A stretch of DNA of 64,000 nucleotides from Candidula unifasciata (taxonomy: Eukaryota > Mollusca > Gastropoda > Stylommatophora > Geomitridae): positions 155,001-219,000 of the forward strand of contig CAJHNH020002835.1 of assembly GCA_905116865.2 (NCBI GenBank). Direction: 5' to 3'. Shown here piece after piece: positions 1 through 11,334 of the stretch. Made by a program: the position numbers and the translations under genes. The notes under the pieces were generated by a model, which ran no database searches, had not been told where the DNA came from, and saw nothing but the letters and a program-made list of their open reading frames with translations. How positions within the stretch are numbered: the stretch's first letter is position 1; each line of letters starts with the position of its first letter.

Positions 1-20
1 GGGTTAAAATAAAACTGTCG

Positions 21-2157
21 ATGCTGTGCGAGAACACTGTTTTAGGCACTGATCTCACAATCACTGCAGATACCTTAAGAACTTGCCTCAAGAAATCGCG
101 CAGCACTGCTCCAGGCCCTGACGGCATCCGATACAACAACATGCTGATAATGTCGAATGCTGATTTGAAAAGCGTGGCAAAGGAATTCGATATCAGCATC
201 CAGACTGGCCAGATACAAGAGGAATGGCTCCATAGTTATTTGTTCCCACTACCAAAGCCTAATAAAGACCACTCAAAGATCTGTGGCTACAGAATCATCT
301 CGATGTAGAATACTGTTGGCAAACTTTTGGAAAAAATTGTCGCACAAAGATTGACCACCTACTTGGAACTACAAGATAAGTTCCCACCAACACTTGGAGG
401 GTACAGGTTGAAGAAAGAGACATGGTTCAATGCTGCTGTTTTCGCCTACGATGTGTACGAGGGATTTCAGATTAAAGAAGAGACATGTGCGGCAGTGTTG
501 GACTTAGAAGATGCCTACAATAAAGTACCATATGATTATTTATTGCAATTACTGCTTAAACTAGAAGTTAATCCTATTCTGATTCGCTGGATTGCTGCGG
601 TCCTGTTCCAGAGAAAGATTGTACTAAGATGTGGTAGCTGGTCCTCAGAACCGCAAACGATATGTCCAGGCTTGCCACAGGGATCACCGCTATCACCAGT
701 CTTATTCAACGTTTATACGGTGAAGATCACTGAGCAGCAGTTGAATGGAAAGGGAAGGACTTTGTCATTTGCTGATGACATTTTGATTTATCGACAAGGG
801 CGTGATAGACAGGAAATCGCCAGCACTATGCACAAAAAACTCGATCGAATTGCCGCCTGGTGTGGTGGTTCCAATGCCTATGTCAATCTTTCGAAGGCAT
901 CAGTGTCATGGTTCTCTTTGAACAATCACATTGTCAAGTCGGACTTACCAGAAGTGAAAATGCGTGATAATGTATTGATCAGAACCAACGTTTCTCGGGG
1001 TGAGATTCGATCGCAGCTTCTCATTCAGGGGACACGTTGACCATGTGATAACAAAAGCACGCAAAGGTATATCTGCAATGAGGATTATGGCTGCTTCCAA
1101 TATTGAGCAAAGACTAATAATACTTCTATTCTACGGTCTGGTCCTTTTCCCCATTGAATACGCTCTGGCCATCCTCACTGTCAGTGCTACCCAGATTGAA
1201 CGACTCGAAAAGGTGCAAAATGAAGACATGCGCATTATTTTGAGATGTACAAGAGACACATCCTGTGGAGCAATGAGGTATCTACTTGACTTTCCAACAG
1301 TGAACCAAAGGATCAGGATGTGGAGGGCTCGGGCATATCTCAAAATATGTGCTGATAAGAAACACCCACTGCATCAAGCGCTTTTTAGTGAAAAGGGCGA
1401 CAGACTGAAGAGGGGGAAATCGTGGCTAGGTCGGGCAGAAGATGTTATTAGGCAAATATGCAGTCTAACCGACATCGTACCTGGTGCAGAATGGATACCT
1501 GTGCCTCAGGCGTTTATTTGTACATGTTTCTGTATTGTTACACTCAACAGGCAATGTAGAGAAGAGAATCCTGTTGCTGTTAATGCAGAGGTCAAAGCTC
1601 TCATCGGTGAAAATTCAGACGAAGCAGATGCAATAATCTATACAGACGAATCCGTTATACTCCAAAGAAGAAGCGCATGGGCATTTACAGCACGCTCAGC
1701 GGGCAGAACAGTCAAAAAAGCCAACGGCGCCTTCTCCATGACAACAAGCAGCATGACAATGGAGGTGATGACAGTGACGCAAACGCTTGCCTGGCTTGAA
1801 ACACAAAAATACACCCGCTTGTGTATACTCAGCGGAGGGTTCAGGCAGGTTCAGTGCGAAGACAATGGCTTGAATCATTACAGAAGTCCACTGTGCGTGG
1901 TGTCACCTTTATTTTTGTTCCGGGACACGCAGGCGTCGATGTAAATGAGAGAGCTGACAGGTTTGCTGGATCCGCTATCACTACTGACGGTCAGCCTATG
2001 GATCATGCTGATATTATCAATGCCCTCAGAGAAATGGATAGAGGACTTTGGTGGCAGTGAATCCACATCACTCGCCAGAATGGCAGACTTTGGAATTAAG
2101 ATCGGCACAGCAAAAAACGAGACGCACACCAGACACGCCAGAAGACTTGTTAATTAA
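21..2157 (+). pseudogene. Broken RT-RNase H polyprotein of LINE copy A
   Basis: Open blocks at 21-308, 327-1040, 1000-1944, 1821-2060 and 1945-2157 together match the single long frame of copy B. The RT shows LPQGSPLSPVLFN and FADD. Compared with copy B the lesions are: TAG at 306-308 where B has CAG; an 8-base deletion after about 990; a 19-base deletion after about 1832 that removes the RNase H LSDS aspartate; a 5-base deletion near 2036; and TAA at 2155-2157 where B has CAA. The YTDGS site also reads YTDES. It cannot make an active enzyme. Confidence 0.9.
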
Positions 2158-2255
2158 CATAGAACTGGTACTATTAGCCATTGGACGTTGGGGTTCATAC
2201 TGAGGGGAGGATCTGAGCACCTATGGACATGTCCGGAGTGCAATGAGGATAACCC

Positions 2256-2305
2256 AACTAACTAATTAACTAACTAACTAACTTACTTACTAACTAACTA
2301 ACTAA
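2256..2305 (+). repeat. (TAAC)n 3' tail of LINE copy A
   Basis: Degenerate TAAC/TTAC tandem tail ending the LINE. In copy B the same kind of tail follows the coding region directly, so there is almost no 3' UTR. Confidence 0.85.
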
Positions 2306-2480
2306 ATATTCTTTTTCGTCCACTTGCATACACACACACACACACACACCCATAATACTCATTTACACACCCACTCATGTTAAGACACCAATTAATACAT
2401 ATACATACACAAGATCATACACGCATACATACACACGTAAACTCACACACATGTATAAAATCCTAAACTCGTACAACATC
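2306..2480. repeat. CA-rich dispersed repeat (epsilon block)
   Basis: Low-complexity run of ACAC/ATAC words with the recurrent phrase CTTTTTCGTCCACTT, also seen near 6930, 16235, 29310, 32710, 37935, 53887 and 58230. No coding content. Confidence 0.6.
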
Positions 2481-2806
2481 AACACATCATCAACATAATT
2501 TTGTGAGCGAAAACCAAACGAAATCATCACGTTCAACCAGCTCTTTCTGAGAAAAAAATCATTGGGTTTTTGTGACTTGGGTTTCCTGCGCCAAATACTT
2601 TTGTCTTAGGTTTATGTGCTTGTTTTAATGGCTGAGTGCTCTTCCATTATTTCCCTATGCCTTTTCCGCTCATTCAGGTCTAGCTTGGTCATTTTATAAG
2701 GTTTTTCATTTTCCTCATTTCTCATTTTGTTTGGCCAATACTGAAGTGTTTGCCTGTTTACAAACTATTCCAGTGTATTGAATGTTCCTGTTTTTATGTT
2801 TTTCTG

Positions 2807-2837
<31 letters not shown>

Positions 2838-4000
2838 TTTTTGGGGGGGGGGGGGGGGGGGTCTTCTGTCCTTCTGTCCTTATTCTGTGTTATTCTTTAT
2901 AGTCCATGTGTGTTTGTTTCCCATTGCTCTAGGGTTATCCAGAGTGTTTTTCTATTCAGTCCTTCACTTCAGGTTCAGGCTTCTGCTTTAAATTATCTTG
3001 ATATGGAGTTTCTGTTGCTGTTGATCTGAAGTCTTTAAAATGATTTTTCTGTTTACTGGTTGCTGGTTACCTGGGATTAAAAGGGGGAATGTAAAGAAGT
3101 CACTTTTCCTCCTATCATTAAGATGTCGCTATATATAAAAAAGTGTCTCCTTTATTTTCCTGGGTATCCCTCTCGTACTTGCTTCCACTCGTACTCATTC
3201 GACCCAGATCATTGTCTAGGGGTCACTAATGTAGAATAGACAAGGCAAACTATCTCCCATCAACGATCACATGACTCCAAATGATAGCTGACGATGACCA
3301 ATTCCAGGTTGATTTCATCTCTAACATAAAATACAAATCAATATGACAATCTAGCCTACGCTATCTAGGCCAGGATCATTTGTTCTCACGCCTGGGCACA
3401 CAATCAGGCCACGTTCGATGCTGACCTAAACAAAGTCGATACAAGCCACACTCAGACACTGCCGTTGTCCTCAGAGACGCTTCAACGTAGAACTACCTCA
3501 GTCACTTCCCTCAGGTCACGTCCATTCCTAACTCTTTGGGGTCGAGTCGCTGACCGACCACTTCGTCAACAATAACCCAAATCTCATGTTTTCACGTGAA
3601 TTCACCAATTCCGTGTTTTCCCGTGAAACTCATGACTTTCACTTTAGGGATCTCCCCAGTTCTGTCAATCAGTTATACTCTGACATTATTCCTATTTAAA
3701 ACCTTATTGCAGGGACTAATTCTTCTACACATTTTAAAGACCTTATTTGCCTTAATAAATATATCGGAATGGTAAATGACATTCCTAAAATTTGAATCTG
3801 TTTAATTTGATTCTAATGATTGACTTTATTTAATCAATTTCGATCTGAATAGAGTAAACACCAGCTGCAATAGAATCCTGTTCGTTATATAATAAAATCA
3901 ACTTAACAGTATGGTAATATTTGTCAATCGTACTTCAGACAACCACCTCACTCAGTATACCCAACTAGTTTAATCTATCTATCATTACGACCCGCTCAAA
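2481..4000. other. Unassigned stretch with one homopolymer junction
   Basis: No convincing ORF or recognised repeat. It contains (GT)n at about 2807-2820, then a long T run switching directly to a long G run, ending near 2861. ORFs crossing it translate to poly-Phe/poly-Gly and are not genes. About 2863-4000 shows nothing I can name. Confidence 0.5.
2821..2861. repeat. Poly-T/poly-G homopolymer junction
   Basis: More than twenty T followed immediately by a long G run. A comparable A-to-G junction lies at 28081-28127. Run lengths may be inexact because homopolymers are error-prone in sequencing. Confidence 0.8.
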
Positions 4001-4004
4001 CGCC

Positions 4005-4031
4005 GCCCCAGCCCCCCCCCCCCCCCCCCCA
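4005..4031. repeat. Poly-C tract
   Basis: C run of roughly twenty bases just upstream of the LINE endonuclease relic. Length uncertain as for any homopolymer. Confidence 0.7.
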
Positions 4032-4754
4032 CCCACAACCACACAAACCCGAAAAAAAGTGTTGGTCCATGATCGTTCGGGTAGCGTGATAGGGTAAATC
4101 CTACCAGCATGCGATTCAAGTGCCCACTTCCCTCCGCTAGCCTGCAGGATACCACACTGGCAGGGGTAAGTACCCGCTTAGCCCCCTGATCAGGGTTACG
4201 CGAAGTCATGGCAGGCGGGGGATGAATACACGTGGTGAGCAGCTGAGAAGTTTTCAGTACTGGTTAACTGTGTCAGAAGATGTCTCTATAGGCACAATTG
4301 CTAGGACAACTCGCCCAGTATGGGCACTGCCCTCACAGAAAGCAAATGCAACCTACTGTGAGTATTTTACAAAGCAAAGTCATGTCTGCGCAAGAGTCGA
4401 TAAACAAGAAAAACGTTATAGGGAGTTCAAGAACCGCCTCGTCTGGTAGTGGCCTGCAACCAGACCATCATCTGGCTACTGTTCGCAAACCAAAGAATGA
4501 GACACTAGTCACTGTAACGTTGAATGTGAGGACACTTATGCAAGTAGGTAAACTGGAAAACACCAAGAGTGAAATGAAAAGAAGGAATGGTAACATTTTG
4601 GGATTGTGTGAAAAAGACATATTGGAGCTGGGGAAATGTATTCCGACGGTTGCAGACAAGTTTACTCAGGTGGACAAAAACATAAAAGAGGTCTAAGCAT
4701 AATTTTGGACAAAGACAAAATGCCAATTACTGCCTTTATTGTACAACTTTTGCA

Positions 4755-4975
4755 ATGTAGGCAAGGGAGGGGTGGGGGTGGGGGATGGGGGTCTTTGAGC
4801 CTGAGGATTACCAGCCGCAGGGCTAGTGCTATCGCCACGACTGTGCAGGTTGATATTTTATTTTGCCCCCGACATAAAAATCACCAGCGTGACCGAGGAT
4901 TGGAACCCGGGTCTCCCGCTTTAGAGCCCAGTATTCTGACAGTTCGGGCAGCCCCTGCTAGAAGAAAGAGCAAGA
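4755..4975 (-). mobile_element. SINE-like element with tRNA-type B box, inserted in the endonuclease relic
   Basis: On the minus strand a head containing GGTTCCAATCC (4897-4907), close to the pol III B-box consensus GGTTCGANTCC, is followed by a body with TTTTATGTCGGGGGC and GTGGCGATAGCACTAGC. The same body words occur inside the Helitron-like elements at 21-23.9 kb and 55.5 kb, and partly at 61.3-61.6 kb. I could not find a good A box or a clean target duplication. A G-rich run sits at its left edge. Confidence 0.5.
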
Positions 4976-5189
4976 ACAGTCAAATGATATCTTATAATAT
5001 CCGAACGAGGTCTGTTAGTGTGATTAAGTGGTAAATTAGTAGAAATGAATATTACACAGGTCCGTGCACCAATAGCAAATAGCTCAAAAGAAGAAATCAA
5101 TTACTTTTGTCACCAACTGAACATAGCCTTACCACACTGTAAACCTATGGACACAACTGTAGTAGAGGTAGGTGACTTCAATGCAAAGG

Positions 5190-5535
5190 CGGAGTGCCTG
5201 AATAGATATAGACTGACAACAACAAGCTTCATTTTTGTTCTAGGGCATTATGGTGTGAAGGGCCATGAACGAGCTGACAGACTTGCAAGTGATGCTCATG
5301 TGGGAAACGGACGAGCAATGACCGTGGTTGATATACTGCATGCCCTAGAACAAATATAACATTAAAAAGGATGAAGTCAGACAAGAGCGCTACACGGGGC
5401 CAAAATAAGAATAGTAATTGGTCTCAAAAGCCACTACACGCTGAGAGAGATACTACAGAGGGGATTTGAGCACTTATGGACTAAATAGTTTGATGTGCGA
5501 TGATGATAATCTATCGACTAACTGACTGACTAACT
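5190..5535 (+). mobile_element. 5'-truncated RNase H LINE fragment nested in the endonuclease relic
   Basis: Encodes the end of an RNase H (FIFVLGHYGVKGHERADRLA, histidine and last aspartate present), then a decayed C-terminus with HLWT, then a tail of TAAC/TGAC words at 5512-5535. It is flanked by AATGCAAAGG (5180-5189) and AATGCGAAGG (5536-5545), a 9/10 target duplication. Removing it restores the host endonuclease reading through the DFNAK motif. Same family type as copies A and B but much more diverged. Confidence 0.75.
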
Positions 5536-5782
5536 AATGCGAAGGTTGGACAAGAAAAGGATGACAACATTACAGGCAGATATGGTCTTGGGGAGAGAAA
5601 TAAGAAAAAACTGGTTTGAATGGGCTAGGACACACAGAATGATAATTGGAAATACCCACTTTAAACAGCATCGTAGACGCATGTGGGCTTGGAAAAGCCC
5701 TAGAAATAACTTTAGGAAAGAGATTAAAACTTATGAAGATTCGATTCAGAAACAGCTTTCTGTCAGTAAAAAAAAAAAAAAA

Positions 5783-6195
5783 AACCATATGCAGACTATA
5801 ATAGTGACCATATGCGAGGATGGTCGAATTCCAAAGGACCTCCTGTATAAAGAACTGGACACAGAGAATAGACCTACAGTAAGGCCATAGCTAGGTTATA
5901 AAGACATATACAAACTGGACCTGATAGATACCAACATAGCCACAGAGGCTTGCGAAAAATCAGCTGCAGATCGACTAGTATGGCGACATAAAGTGAAAGA
6001 CGGATTGTAGTAATTTGAAAGAACCAAACACGGCGAGCTGTAGAGAGGAGAAAATCAGCCTCAGAGTGGGGTAGTATCTACTGGGTGTGTATTCTATGTG
6101 GCAGGGACTGCCACTTCCGCCTCGGACTTTACAGTCAGAGCAGATGCTGCCCTTAAACTGTCGGCACATCCCCATAGTATCTAGGGACTGACGGA
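5783..6195 (+). pseudogene. C-terminal LINE fragment with zinc-finger end
   Basis: Begins after a poly-A run. DGRIPKDLLYKELDTENRP is a common C-terminal signature of one animal LINE group. It is followed by decayed sequence and then LCGRDCHFRLGLYSQSRC (about 6095-6150), a C2H-type finger that often closes these proteins. Stops and shifts lie between. The same group appears on the minus strand at 62740-64000 (EILYGELKTGRRCRGRP). Confidence 0.65.
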
Positions 6196-6484
6196 TGTCA
6201 TTATTATTTATCTCTTTACCTGTAAGTAACTTGCTATCTTACTGAAGACGGTTTTAGCCATTCTTATTCTCAATTTGATTTATGTTTCGTTTCTTCCATC
6301 ATTTGTTACTACGTGACCTAGATATGACAAACATGTTACTTGTTCTAATAGCTCTACGTTTACAGTGACGTTTACTGTTAGCCGCTATGTTTCATTGCTA
6401 ATTAGCATAGTTTCTGTTTATCGAATGTTAATGTCTGAACCATACTCAGCACTCCACAGGTTGACTTGGTCAGCTAGTTCTTGT
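6196..6484. other. Unassigned stretch
   Basis: AT-rich sequence with no ORF, RNA or recognised repeat that I can support. Confidence 0.4.
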
Positions 6485-6835
6485 AACTCCAAAAGAAACT
6501 TGAAGACATAAGGTTCATGTTGTGCTCGCTTGTCAGTGGAGTTTTCACTACATGTACGGCAGAGATGTAGACCAAGATGAGGTAGAGGACGAGAGAATAC
6601 ATTTTGTTTTCACTATCACGGGCAAAGCCGGGCAGCTAAATCTATTACATATATATATTCATACAGATATTTAGACAGACTGCGAATGAGATGTGGCTGG
6701 TATATTCCATTTTCCGAACCTAACCTAATGTATAGGAATCATGATCTGAAATCAAATTGTTGAATGTATTTTTTTTTTTGGTCCAGTGAAAATTACTGGT
6801 ATGTATCAAGATATAAACAAAAAATGTGCCCATGC
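6485..6835. repeat. Composite repeat, gamma-delta blocks, copy 1
   Basis: Gamma carries phrases like GACCAAGATGAGGTAGAGGA and GGCAAAGCCGGGCAGCTAAA. Delta carries GACAGACTG and GGTATGTATCAAG followed by ATATAAACAA. The same pair, in the same order and orientation, recurs near 12.0, 15.9, 32.4, 37.6 and 52.5 kb. No coding frame found. Confidence 0.7.
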
Positions 6836-7002
6836 CAATAAGCATACTGTGCACACATTTACAAACTTATACACATACATAAATACTCATACACTTCCTT
6901 AAACTTGCACAAACGTATACAGTCTCCTTTGTCTACTTACATGCACACATATAGAATCATAATAATCATCCACATACCCACTTATGCATAGCCACCTACA
7001 AA

Positions 7003-7073
<71 letters not shown>

Positions 7074-7270
7074 ATTTACATATACAAACACACACAAACA
7101 CGCGATCATGCACACATACATACATACGTATACTCACAGACATATATACAAACTTGCACACATAAACTCACAAACACGTGTACATTTATACAAAACCGAT
7201 CCAAACTTAGAAACATATACATAAACTCATGCATGCATACATGCATGCATACATTGACACAGAGAAAGAT
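6836..7270. repeat. CA-rich epsilon block with (AT)n
   Basis: CA/TA-rich low-complexity sequence directly after a delta block, containing an uninterrupted (AT)n at 7006-7065. ORFs here read as IYIYIY and are artefacts. Confidence 0.7.
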
Positions 7271-7499
7271 ACAAAACCGAACGACAAGTATATCTGCGAG
7301 CTTCACAATATAACAAACGCAATCAAAACGTTAACGTTGCGGCTATTAAGTCTTTATCAGCACATACATAAATTAGACAATATTATACACATACACAATA
7401 TCACTTATCTTCGGATCTCGAATCAGCCAGGTCGATGTCTAGCAAATAGAATGGCGGGATACGTGGGAACGGGAAAATAAATATTTCAAAAAATGTCAG

Positions 7500-8775
7500 G
7501 GGCCGTCCACTCGAGGATAAGATGAAACTGTGTGGGCATTTCAGTCCCCTAGGATTTTAGATAAGACTGTGTTAGCAGAGATACAAAGTGTATATAAAGC
7601 GCTTTTCAAGAAACTTGTGAACTCGCTGGAATGGCTAGAGTTAATGGCTTTCACATCCATGTCGTGGACAACTTGGTGGTCCTGGAAATTGAAATGCAAA
7701 GGTACTTGTGTCAGGGCCCCGTTCTGCACCTCCAAAAGATGTTGTCTGACCCTGACAGCCAGTCGTTAGCCATTTCACCGTTGTATTTAATGTCACATCT
7801 CTTGCAGCTGATTTCAGAAAAGTCTTATCATACTTTTTGGGATGCTGTTTTTTTTTAAATTTTTTTTTTGAAGCACCACTCTGGCTCTTGCCAGAGGCTG
7901 CAATATAGCCGGTCAATAAATATGGTCTAATGGCTGAACGCGGTTTCTGGGATCTCTCCACGGGTGATCTTCATCCACATGGTGGCACTTTGTGTCATCT
8001 GGTGTTTATCGCTTGTGTGATGTCCTGGTGGGGTAAAAGGAGATAGACAGAGATAGCATTTGATGGCGTATATTACTGTTCGGCTCATGCAATAGAATGT
8101 TTCACGTATGTGGAAGATGGCATTCGAAAATTCGACACTGATACTCTAAATTATCTATAGACAGGTCCTGCATACAGATCTTTGGCAAGACACCATCCCA
8201 AAGTGGGTCTTAGAGGCAGGAGGTAACCGACTCTTTAAGTAGAATTACCTTCAGGTTGCGGTTAAACATGTAGACCACTAGAGAAAGTTCAGAGAAAATC
8301 TTGCTGGTTTTAGAGTCAGCCCTAAGGATGGAGAGATGCTTGAAGATAATACATTTAGCACAGATGCTGTGAGGGGGTTAGGTAAGAATGAGAACTGGTC
8401 TGTTGTGTGACGTTTAGGCTTGGAAACGAGTGTCTGAGCACGATGGAAAGACGGTGAAAGGCAGCAAATAAGATATGTCCCGGATAACCTCAGAGCCGGC
8501 AGAAGTCCAACATTTCTAATGGCTTTTTGTTAAATATTTTGTTCTCCTGGCACAGTCTGTAGAGGAGTAGCAGCTGGGAGAAAGGAATGGCTCCTTGCAG
8601 GAAGAGTGATGAGAAGACGTGCAAAGAAGAAAAGCATGGAAATCGGTAGGCTTACAGTACACCGAGGTGCTGAGGCCTTTAGAGTCCACAGTGACAGTGA
8701 GATCCAGAAAATGCAGGTGAAGGTGAAATACTGGAAGTGCAAAGGATGATAGGATGGAGGTTAGAGAAAAAAAGG
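7500..8775 (-). pseudogene. Penelope-like element relic: RT C-terminus, linker and GIY-YIG endonuclease
   Basis: Read on the minus strand from 8775 downward: HFLDLTVTVDSKGLSTSVYC then KPTDFHAFLL (about 8620-8740), the hallmark C-terminal RT region of Penelope-like elements; RPVLIL and LVVYMFNRNLKVILLKES (about 8250-8420); a C-x5-C-x2-C knuckle (CQRSVCRTC, about 8180); VIYAIKC (about 8060); then, after an inserted SINE at 7849-8036, CKRCDIKYNGE (about 7778-7812) and PLHFNFQDHQVVHDMDV (about 7650-7700), matching the GIY-YIG nuclease. YNGE stands where family members usually have YIGE. Stops and frameshifts show it is dead. The family assignment rests on remembered motif order. Confidence 0.7.
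7849..8036 (+). mobile_element. Short interspersed repeat eta, copy 1
   Basis: About 190 bases starting in an A/T-rich run, with an A-box-like TGGTCTAATGG near 7926, then GAACGCGGTTTCTGGGATC, then GTGTCATCTGGTGTTTATCG, ending TCCTGGTGGGGTAAAAGG. Copies occur at 15112-15215, 16733-16905 and 36648-36815 on the opposite strand. It interrupts the GIY-YIG reading of the Penelope relic. No clean target duplication seen. Confidence 0.6.
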
Positions 8776-8917
8776 AAGTCTTGCAATTCAGGTAGGGGCA
8801 TATATGTGCCATACATTGACACATACTTACACGTTTAAACAATGACCCACGCATGCAAGGGGCAGGGGGGATGTCAGCTGGTTTCAAGGTATAAGGTCCG
8901 CCTCGAGTGCTAGAGGC
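8776..8917. repeat. CA-rich epsilon fragment and junction
   Basis: Short ACACATACTTACAC-type sequence that truncates the Penelope-like reading on its 5' side. It marks a rearrangement or insertion junction. Confidence 0.4.
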
Positions 8918-9095
8918 CTCCAAAAAAGGACTCAATGCTCTGAAGATTATGACAGCAATGGACATGGAACAAAGAATGTTGTTCAAAATGTTCCAGCATG
9001 TGATTTTGTCAGTGATAGTTTATGGACATGGCATTTTTACCAAATCGAAGAGCCAACTGATGAAACTTGAACACATAACAAAATGAAGTCATGCG
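8918..9095 (+). pseudogene. RT thumb fragment of an RNase H LINE
   Basis: Reads KKGLNALKIMTAMDMEQRML then FKMFQHVILSVIVYGHGI. It parallels the minus-strand relic at 28175-28651 (NALKIVAAMDMEQRMLIKLY) and copies A/B (GLSAMRIMAASNIEQRL). It is a short isolated piece in opposite orientation to the other relics of that group. Confidence 0.65.
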
Positions 9096-10354
9096 GGTCT
9101 TGTCTTGTATGAGACTGGAGGAGGGGGCAGCCACTGATGCCTTCCTCTGGCTTAAGAATCAGCTGTACACATATGCCGTCATTATAACTTACTGACAGAG
9201 CATGTTGAGAAAGGTGGAGACAGGCATGCTCCGTGCAGAGTGACAAGCATGACTCCAAAGGTTACGGGTAGTTAGCATCCATAGGATATTTTCTCCAGGT
9301 CATGCCGGTGTTTTAGGAAATTAGCAGGCAGATAATATGATCGGTTCTGCACCACTTGGTGGTGTATGATACGCTGGATGTTGTGATGGCTCTTTGGGAG
9401 CGAGTGAACAGTGCCGAGGAACATATAGATCATTATAGTCTGAAAAGAATGGCACTGTGAGGAGTTACAAGGAGATATGGCCGACGCTGGACACTCAGGG
9501 GAAATGTGTCTATACAATCAGACAGTTACTGGTACCATTATAATTTCAACTCTTCGCTTGCTGCTGAAGATGGGAATACAGTGCTTATGGGATGTCCTTA
9601 GTGATGCGACCTCGATTCTTATTTCAAAATTCAACATTAATTTCTCGTGGTGGCGTTGATTTTCAGCGCTATTGCATCTAGAGCGCTCGTGCTAACCTCG
9701 TACAGCAGCAGCGGACAGGGGAGCTCTGAAATCAACATAAATTGCAGACACAAGACTTTAACTTTCTGATCAGCCTGCCTTTATCGATAGCTAGCCGGCC
9801 TCTTGCCAGTGACTTATGTACACGTGGGACTTCCTTCCGTCTAATAGCTTCGAATCGTTAACGCAGCCCAGTCTGTTGACTGGTTCCTCCAGAACCGTGG
9901 CGACCGGATTGCTTGCAACCGTGAATCTGGTTGTCACTTGTCGCTGGAAACTCGATCTTCATCCGCACCTCGTCAGATTCAGTGCTGCGCCTCCGTAATG
10001 GTCATTTTGGGTCTCTCATGGCGTGTGAGGTAAACCCTGCCTATAGTTCATTGACGAATTATCGACCACCGAAGTAGCTTTACGCTTGCGACCATCATTT
10101 GGCATCTCAGTTGCATCTCACTCTTCCTGCATGCAATCTCGTATCATGCTCCCCCTTGAAGCTTCTTCATACGAACATAAACAACTCGATTGTAGGGGAA
10201 AAACCACTTTCTAGCAGCTAGAGAGTTCAACAACGTTGTTTTCAATATAAGCTGGTTCCGTATTCTTCCTGCATTTAGTAAGACCCTGATTAAAAATTTA
10301 ATTATAGAGAAAAAGTACAACTGTTCTTATACTATGTTTCCTTAAATTCAAAAA
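9096..10354. repeat. Mostly unassigned; contains a repeat shared with 54.26-54.44 kb
   Basis: About 9665-9815 (GCTCGTGCTAACCTCGTA, ATCAACATAAATTG, GACACAAGACTTTAA, CGATAGCTAGC) matches 54275-54400 in the same orientation, so it is a dispersed repeat of unknown type. The remainder holds no ORF that resembles a known protein. Confidence 0.45.
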
Positions 10355-11260
10355 CGGCTTTAGACACTAAAGACAGAACCACTGTTCTTTTTTGGAGTGC
10401 TGCCCGGGGAATCAGACCTCACAGTCAGTTTCAATTTCGTAGACGTGTTAGCTGCATTCGAATTTCCATAAGTTCCACAAGTTTATCGAAATGACTGTTA
10501 CACTGTATTATTTATACCATATATTCTTGAAGGACTAAAAGGGAGGCTTCTCTACCTAATTCTTCGTTCATACATTCTTACACATGCTATTTGATCAAAT
10601 GCTTTATCCTTTATCAGCATCCGTTCAAACATTGTCTTTAGAATGTCTCCTTTGTACAGTAAGAGTGTTTATTAAGCTAATTGTTTTACAGCCAGAAACT
10701 AAGCTCTTTCCTTCGTTGTCACTCCTGCATAACCCGGGACAGTATAACCACGTGAGTCCCTGAAATGCTGAAGCTTTGTATCTACAAATACTACATTTGT
10801 CCATTTTAAAACACAGACAGTGCTGACTGAGAATCAGACACTATAATTCCTCTTGTATCTCTATTTTCTGTCATCCATTTCAGAGCTGCAGTGACTGGCT
10901 CCACTTCCATCCTTATATTTGAAGTTCCAGATACAAAAGCGCTTTTTTGTTCCACCGCGATATCACTTTTCATAAGCTGACACTTTCTAGCTTGATCTCT
11001 CACCCCTATGAACAGAAAAATGTGTGTACACTATTGCATCATCTAATCTAGCGTTGTGATCTATCCGATGTTGTACCTCTAATTCTTCCACAAATTGACA
11101 CCTCTCTCTGCATACTGTTTCCAGTTTGATATTAACCCAATGGGAACTACTGTTATCTTAGCAAATGAGCTTTATCTTGGAGCACAACTAAAAGAGAGGA
11201 CGCCTTATTACATGTTTTCAAAAATAGAGTCTTATGACGACTCGTTGGACCCATTCACAA
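10355..11260 (-). pseudogene. Beta block with minus-strand RNase H fossil, copy 1
   Basis: On the minus strand, 10806-11003 reads MRMEVEPVTAALKWM-like RNase H sequence followed by IIVSDSQSAL, i.e. the glutamate and second-aspartate sites. Lower coordinates hold a decayed CPGYAGVxGNERAD region. The same block, always on the minus strand, recurs near 26.9, 30.9, 37.0 and 44.6 kb. It is dead: stops and shifts throughout. No intact YTDGS site is visible in this copy. Confidence 0.65.
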
Positions 11261-11334
11261 TGCAAACAGCGGTGAATGGACAGTGAGAAGCAACAACGAA
11301 ATTTATAATCTGTTTAAATCACTACTTATCACTG

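Larger units (their letters stand above)
1..2305 (+). mobile_element. RNase H-bearing LINE (I-like), copy A, truncated by window edge
   Basis: 3' portion of a non-LTR retrotransposon: reverse transcriptase, then RNase H, then a (TAAC)n tail. It is closely similar to copy B at 38035-40190 and extends further 5', so it also shows the N-terminal RT motif STAPGPDGI near base 105. RT followed by a C-terminal RNase H is typical of the I/R1/Jockey-side LINE clades; the exact clade is inference. The 5' end lies outside the window, so its target duplication cannot be tested. The right flank is CA-rich repeat. Confidence 0.9.
4222..5765 (+). pseudogene. LINE apurinic-like endonuclease (EEP) relic with nested insertions
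   Basis: Decayed N-terminal endonuclease of a LINE. Recognisable pieces are NVRTLMQVGKLENTKSEMKR at about 4530-4590, VYSGGQKHKRGLSIILDKD near 4665-4720, NITQVRAPIANSS near 5048, and the catalytic DFNAK at 5175-5189. The reading resumes at 5536 as NAKVGQEK and continues through WAWKSPRNNFRKE to about 5730. The exonuclease-endonuclease-phosphatase fold nicks target DNA for reverse transcription. Frameshifts and stops separate the pieces. Two insertions, at 4755-4975 and 5190-5535, split it. Confidence 0.75.

Noticed and set aside
2256..2305. TAAC tract as telomere-like or CRISPR-like repeat
   Set aside because: It abuts LINE 3' ends in several places and varies in length, as LINE tails do. No spacers.
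2778..3029. ORF with poly-Phe and poly-Gly
   Set aside because: Spans a T-run/G-run junction; not protein-like.
9272..9517. Minus-strand 81-codon ORF (SLPKSHHNIQRIIHHQVVQN)
   Set aside because: Possibly retroelement-derived, but I recognise no motif strongly enough to name it.
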